Source: Methylococcaceae bacterium
GTDB taxonomy: Bacteria > Pseudomonadota > Gammaproteobacteria > Methylococcales > Methylomonadaceae
DNA length: 7,165 nt
Direction of reading: 5' to 3'
Assembly: GCA_013138855.1 (NCBI GenBank)
Contig: WTBX01000014.1
Span: forward strand, 1-7,165
Shown: positions 4,755 to 7,165 of the stretch, in pieces
Numbering within the stretch: the stretch's first letter is position 1
How the letters are laid out: every line of letters begins with the position of its first letter
The notes under the pieces: model-generated
Database searches by the model: none
What the model saw: the letters and a program-made list of their open reading frames with translations, nothing else
Told to the model about the DNA's origin: nothing
Position numbers and translations under genes: made by a program

Positions 4755-5651
4755 ATGTTTATTAAATCCACTGAAATTATTGATACTTTTGCCGAAGCCT
4801 TCGGCATGTGGGGGACGCGGGTGATTATCACCGCTGAAACGCCTAAATGGGCAAATGCCGCAGCCAGAGCAATGACAGGTTTTGCAACTTCGGTTATCGG
4901 CTGTAAATGCGAGGCGGGCATTGAGCGCGAACTTTTACCCGAAGAAACACCCGATGGACGAGCGGGTGTGAGCGTGTTGTTATTTGCCTTTAGTGCAAAA
5001 GGAATTGAAGCCCGTTTAGTTGAGCGTATTGGACAATGCGTAATGACCTGCCCGACAACCGCCTGCTATAACGGTTTACCCGAAGCGACTGAAACAGTGA
5101 ATGTCGGCGGGAAACTGCGTTATTTTGGCGATGGTTATCAAGCCAGTAAAATGTTAGGAAATCAGCGTTTATGGCGTATTCCTGTGATGGAAGGTGAATT
5201 TTTAATTGATGAATCTTTCGGAGTACAGCCTGCGGTGGGTGGCGGAAATTTTCTGGTTTTAGGTGAAAATTTAAAAATAACCTTAGATGCCGTAGAAGAG
5301 GCGGTGGAAGTGATGAAAATTCCTAATGTAATTTTACCATTTCCTGATGGGGTGGTACGTAGTGGCAGTAAAGTCGGCTCTAAATATAAAGCCTTACCTG
5401 CTTCAACTAACGATGCTTATTGCCCCTCACTTAGAGGCTGTGCGCCCAAAACCGATTTACCTGAAAACGTAAGTTGTGTCTTAGAAATTGTGATAGATGG
5501 TTTAAATGAAGCAGCGGTGGCAGAGTCTATGCGCCTTGGAATACAAGCAGCGGCCAGAGAAGGCGTAGTACAAATCACCGCTGGTAATTATGGCGGCAAT
5601 TTAGGTCAGTATCATCTACAGTTACATAAAATTATGCAGGGGGCATCATGA
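4755..5651 (+). CDS. fhcD: Formylmethanofuran:tetrahydromethanopterin N-formyltransferase, subunit D of the Fhc complex
   Basis: A 298-residue cytoplasmic enzyme of normal family length, clearly homologous to archaeal Ftr. In methylotrophic bacteria FhcD transfers the formyl group from formyl-H4MPT to the methanofuran-like carrier, and the FhcABC part then releases formate. Family stretches are DTFAEAF at 10-16, KWANAAARAMTGFATSVIGC at 31-50, LPEETPDGR at 61-69, ERIGQCVMTCPT at 90-101, FGDGYQ at 124-129, the hallmark LPASTNDAYCPS at 214-225, and GNYGGNLGQY near the C-terminus. The ATG at 4755 gives the standard N-terminus with a moderate AAAGAG site. The stop overlaps the fhcC start (ATGA), so the two are translationally coupled. 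fhcA and fhcB, usually in the same cluster, do not lie next to it. No residue loss is apparent. Confidence 0.97.
   Translation: MFIKSTEIIDTFAEAFGMWGTRVIITAETPKWANAAARAMTGFATSVIGCKCEAGIERELLPEETPDGRAGVSVLLFAFSAKGIEARLVERIGQCVMTCPTTACYNGLPEATETVNVGGKLRYFGDGYQASKMLGNQRLWRIPVMEGEFLIDESFGVQPAVGGGNFLVLGENLKITLDAVEEAVEVMKIPNVILPFPDGVVRSGSKVGSKYKALPASTNDAYCPSLRGCAPKTDLPENVSCVLEIVIDGLNEAAVAESMRLGIQAAAREGVVQITAGNYGGNLGQYHLQLHKIMQGAS
5638..5643 (+). promoter_or_regulatory. Ribosome binding site of fhcC
   Basis: AGGGGG lies inside the last codons of fhcD, 4 nt before the fhcC ATG at 5648. Together with the ATGA overlap it supports this start and close translational coupling, as expected for two subunits of one complex. 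Confidence 0.75.
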
Positions 5652-6457
5652 AATTAACCTTACATACTCAACCCGAAGTACCTTTAGAAGTTGAAGTTTT
5701 AAACTCTACACAATTAGCAGATAAAACCGTTGAGGAAGTTGCCGCATTAACCGTTTTTCATGGTAATCGTGAACAGTTATTAGGCGATTTTTTCACCGTT
5801 GAAGGAAAAGTTAAAGACAATCAGCTAGAGCTTGAAGGTGATTTATCGCGCGTTAAACTTATTGGGCTAGGCATGAGTGAAGGGACGCTTAAAATCACAG
5901 GCAGCGTTGGCGCACATTTAGGGGCGGAAATGACAGGTGGTGAAATCGTCGTGTCGGGTGATGCGGGTGACTGGGTTGGACGCGAAATGTCAGGGGGTCG
6001 TATTACCATTAAAGGCAATGCAGGACATATGGTCGGCAGTGCGGTACGTGGTGCTTCAATGGGTATTCAAGGCGGTGAAATCATTATTTATGGTAATGCC
6101 AAAAATGAACTCGGTAATGGAATGCGGCGCGGTTTAATTGCTGTGGGAGGCAATACAGGTGATTTTACTGGCGTGAATATGAAAGCAGGAACCATTATTG
6201 TCTTAGGTCAATTAGGACAACGCTCTGGAGCGGGAATGGTACGTGGTACGATTCTTTCGACTAATCATGCCCAATTATTACCCACCTTCACTTATAACAC
6301 CACTTATAAACCTACGTTTTTGAAGAATATTTTATTTTATTTGCGCAAATTAGGCTTGCCGATTGAGGATGCGCATATTAATGGTGACTATCAACGTTGG
6401 AGTGGTGATTCGATTGAATTAAATAAAGGTGAGGTTCTGTTGTTTGTCGATGATTAA
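5648..6457 (+). CDS. fhcC: Formyltransferase/hydrolase complex subunit C (FwdC/FmdC-like)
   Basis: FhcC is a non-catalytic structural subunit of the formyltransferase/hydrolase complex and is homologous to subunit C of archaeal formylmethanofuran dehydrogenase and to the GXGXG domain of glutamate synthase. Of its 269 residues, 1-70 form an N-terminal part (LTLHTQPEVPLEVEVLNS at 3-20). About 72-205 carry the repeated right-handed beta-helix pattern, with units of roughly 19-20 residues: GAHLGAEMTGGEIVVSGDAG, GDWVGREMSGGRITIKGNAG, GHMVGSAVRGASM and GDFTGVNMKAGTIIVLGQLG. The C-terminal part (about 210-269) is the usual capping region. The start overlaps the fhcD stop and has a strong AGGGGG site. 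It is the last gene of the unit; a MITE-like repeat follows after about 55 bp. The reading frame is intact and the length is typical. Confidence 0.95.
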   Translation: MKLTLHTQPEVPLEVEVLNSTQLADKTVEEVAALTVFHGNREQLLGDFFTVEGKVKDNQLELEGDLSRVKLIGLGMSEGTLKITGSVGAHLGAEMTGGEIVVSGDAGDWVGREMSGGRITIKGNAGHMVGSAVRGASMGIQGGEIIIYGNAKNELGNGMRRGLIAVGGNTGDFTGVNMKAGTIIVLGQLGQRSGAGMVRGTILSTNHAQLLPTFTYNTTYKPTFLKNILFYLRKLGLPIEDAHINGDYQRWSGDSIELNKGEVLLFVDD

Positions 6458-6560
6458 TATTCTAAAAGCCATACTATTCAAGGATTTTAAGTAGAGCTAA
6501 AGTTGTCGTACATTCGGAACCGCGACTTTTAGTCGCGCACGAAACCTAAAAATATCTCCA

Positions 6561-6576
6561 AAATTCTATAGAATTT
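6561..6576. repeat. 16 bp perfect palindrome
   Basis: AAATTCTATAGAATTT is fully self-complementary. It lies inside the second MITE-like element, about 105 bp after the fhcC stop, and is absent from the first copy. It could be a protein-binding site or a relic of the insertion that enlarged this copy. No T tract follows, so it is not an intrinsic terminator. Confidence 0.55.
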
Positions 6577-6594
6577 CCCGTAAAAGATGTGGGT

Positions 6595-6647
6595 AGGACT
6601 GGCAGTCCTTTCATAGAGTCAGGAAAATCAAGAGGACTGCCAGTCCT
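6595..6647. repeat. Paired AGGACTGSCAGTCCT palindromes, nested in the MITE-like element
   Basis: AGGACTGGCAGTCCT (6595-6609) and AGGACTGCCAGTCCT (6633-6647) are each odd-length palindromes with a single central base, and they are exact reverse complements of each other. They enclose 23 bp. The unit is missing from the other MITE-like copy at the corresponding place. Its core GGACTGGCAG also occurs in arm 2 of both cloverleaf repeats. Confidence 0.8.
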
Positions 6648-6768
6648 TTTGCATTAAACCTCAGTTTCACGGAAGAACCTTAAAATAAGCTCGTTTTAAA
6701 ATTTATGACTGAAACTTCGGGTGCGACTAAAAGTCGCGGCTCCATCTGAGTAGCTACGAAAACTTATC

Positions 6769-7089
6769 TTAAGGTCGTCCAAATTCAAAACTTTCAATAT
6801 TAAGCGAACTATTTTCGATCACAAATGAATTAATAAATATCGCTTCTGAATAGACATCACCACCCAGCACAACATAAACAAAAGGATAATCACCGTTTTT
6901 GTCCAACTCAATCGGCTCGATTCTTCCCCAATCCAGCGGAATCATATCCTCAAATTGTTCGTGTAAATCATCAAGCGTCAATTGTGATTGCAAGTTTTGA
7001 CTACACATTGCATAAGCAACCTTATAATTTCTTTGTGCAAGTTGCTGTGCAAAATTTAAAGCAAGTGTTTTTTGGTCATCATTAAACAT
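6769..7089 (-). CDS. Hypothetical protein, 106 residues, possibly NTF2-like fold
   Basis: The product is soluble, acidic and without signal peptide or membrane segment. The N-terminal half (residues 5-50) looks like two or three helices with the pattern ALNFAQQLAQRNYKVAYAMC and LTLDDLHEQFEDMI. The C-terminal half is strand-rich (VYVVLGGDVYSEAIFI, then SFVIENSSLNIESFEFGRP). A helical start of this kind followed by strands ending in a short GRP tail recalls small NTF2-like/DUF3887-type proteins, but this is an impression and not a firm family match. AAAGGT about 9 nt before the ATG at 7089 supports the start. The gene converges on fhcC with the MITE-like repeat between them, and its upstream region holds a tandem palindrome. 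There is no evidence for a link with the C1 or hydrogenase genes. Confidence 0.75.
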   Translation of the reverse strand: MFNDDQKTLALNFAQQLAQRNYKVAYAMCSQNLQSQLTLDDLHEQFEDMIPLDWGRIEPIELDKNGDYPFVYVVLGGDVYSEAIFINSFVIENSSLNIESFEFGRP

Positions 7090-7104
7090 TTCGTTTTACC
7101 TTTG

Positions 7105-7155
7105 TCTCGTTCTCAAACTCCGTTTTTTCTCGTTCCCAAACTCCGTTTGGGAACG
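7105..7155. repeat. Tandem CGTTCCCAAACTCCGTTTGGGAACG palindrome units, one decayed
   Basis: The second unit is a perfect hairpin, CGTTCCCAAAC (7131-7141), loop TCC, GTTTGGGAACG (7145-7155). The first unit, from 7105, has the same start, TCTCGTTCTCAAACTCCGTTT, but has lost the closing arm. The two units are 23 bp apart, start to start. They lie 16-66 bp upstream of the minus-strand gene at 6769-7089, where its promoter would be expected. Whether more units follow cannot be seen because the window ends. Confidence 0.75.
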
Positions 7156-7165
7156 CATACCGACA

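Larger units (their letters stand above)
6513..6743. repeat. MITE-like element, copy 2, enlarged by a nested insert
   Basis: The left end (TTCGGAACCGCGACTTTTAG at 6513-6532, continuing with TCGCGCACGAA) and the right end (up to GCGACTAAAAGTCGCGGCTCC, final bases at 6743) are inverted repeats of the same family as 4279-4412. The 22 bp at 6680-6701 are identical to 4347-4368. The copy is about 100 bp longer because of extra DNA between about 6560 and 6670, including the palindromic insert at 6595-6647 and a 16 bp perfect palindrome at 6561-6576. Both ends read CGACTTTTAGTCG or its complement, whereas both ends of copy 1 read CGACTTCTAGTCG. With a short unannotated remainder on each side, it makes up the 311 bp gap between fhcC and the last gene. 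Confidence 0.87.

Noticed and set aside
4697..4921. Minus-strand ORF of 74 codons
   Set aside because: Overlaps the leader and well-conserved N-terminus of fhcD on the opposite strand; no support.
5821..6137. ORFs on both strands inside fhcC (5821-6018 minus, 5937-6137 plus)
   Set aside because: Shadows of the repeated Gly-rich frame of fhcC, which is unmistakable.
6458..6512. Intrinsic terminator right after fhcC
   Set aside because: No GC-rich hairpin followed by T residues was found; only AT-rich unstructured sequence up to the MITE-like element.
7105..7155. Start of a CRISPR array
   Set aside because: Only two units with no unique spacer between them (23 bp period equals the unit itself), and the palindrome is too complete for a CRISPR repeat.
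1..7165. Anti-phage defence system or other multi-gene novel system
   Set aside because: The recognised genes are maturation and metabolic genes; no nuclease, helicase, toxin-antitoxin pair, reverse transcriptase or transposase frame was seen. The novelty lies in the repeats.

Overview
The window looks like chromosomal DNA from an AT-rich, methylotrophic gammaproteobacterium, most plausibly a methanotroph of the order Methylococcales. The lineage is inferred from three things: bacterial formyltransferase/hydrolase (Fhc) genes of the tetrahydromethanopterin C1 pathway, nickel-iron hydrogenase maturation (hyp) genes, and intergenic regions crowded with small palindromic repeats. No marker gene is present that would fix the genus.

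Layout. Positions 1-2275 hold a minus-strand hyp cluster in the order hypA, hypB, hypC, hypD, with hypD running off the left edge. hypA and hypB overlap (TAATG) and hypC and hypD are 2 nt apart, but about 250 bp of repeat DNA separates hypB from hypC. Upstream of hypA on the same strand (2454-2876) is hemJ, a membrane protoporphyrinogen IX oxidase of heme synthesis. A gap of 338 bp follows. Then, on the plus strand, come an unrecognised cysteine-rich lipoprotein (3215-4252), a 73-residue single-pass membrane protein (4454-4675), and the translationally coupled pair fhcD (ftr) and fhcC (4755-6457). The window closes with a minus-strand 106-residue protein of unknown function (6769-7089).

How the genes work together. 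HypA and HypB deliver nickel to [NiFe]-hydrogenase, and HypC and HypD build and carry its Fe(CN)2CO group, so the cell probably makes a [NiFe]-hydrogenase encoded elsewhere. FhcD and FhcC are two of the four subunits of the complex that turns formyl-H4MPT into formate during formaldehyde oxidation. FhcA and FhcB are not adjacent on either side.

The most striking content is non-coding. Almost every intergenic gap contains an inverted-repeat element. There are two copies of a 118-126 nt element that folds into a perfect four-way junction (966-1091, 3022-3139); one of them provides the last codons and stop of hypB. There are two copies of a MITE-like element with long terminal inverted repeats that covary between copies (4279-4412, 6513-6743); the second copy carries a nested palindromic insert. 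Single copies of a REP-like pair (839-942), a CATGAAG-iterated inverted repeat (2340-2446) and a tandem palindrome (7105-7155) are also present. No CRISPR array, rRNA, tRNA, transposase or convincing intrinsic terminator was seen.
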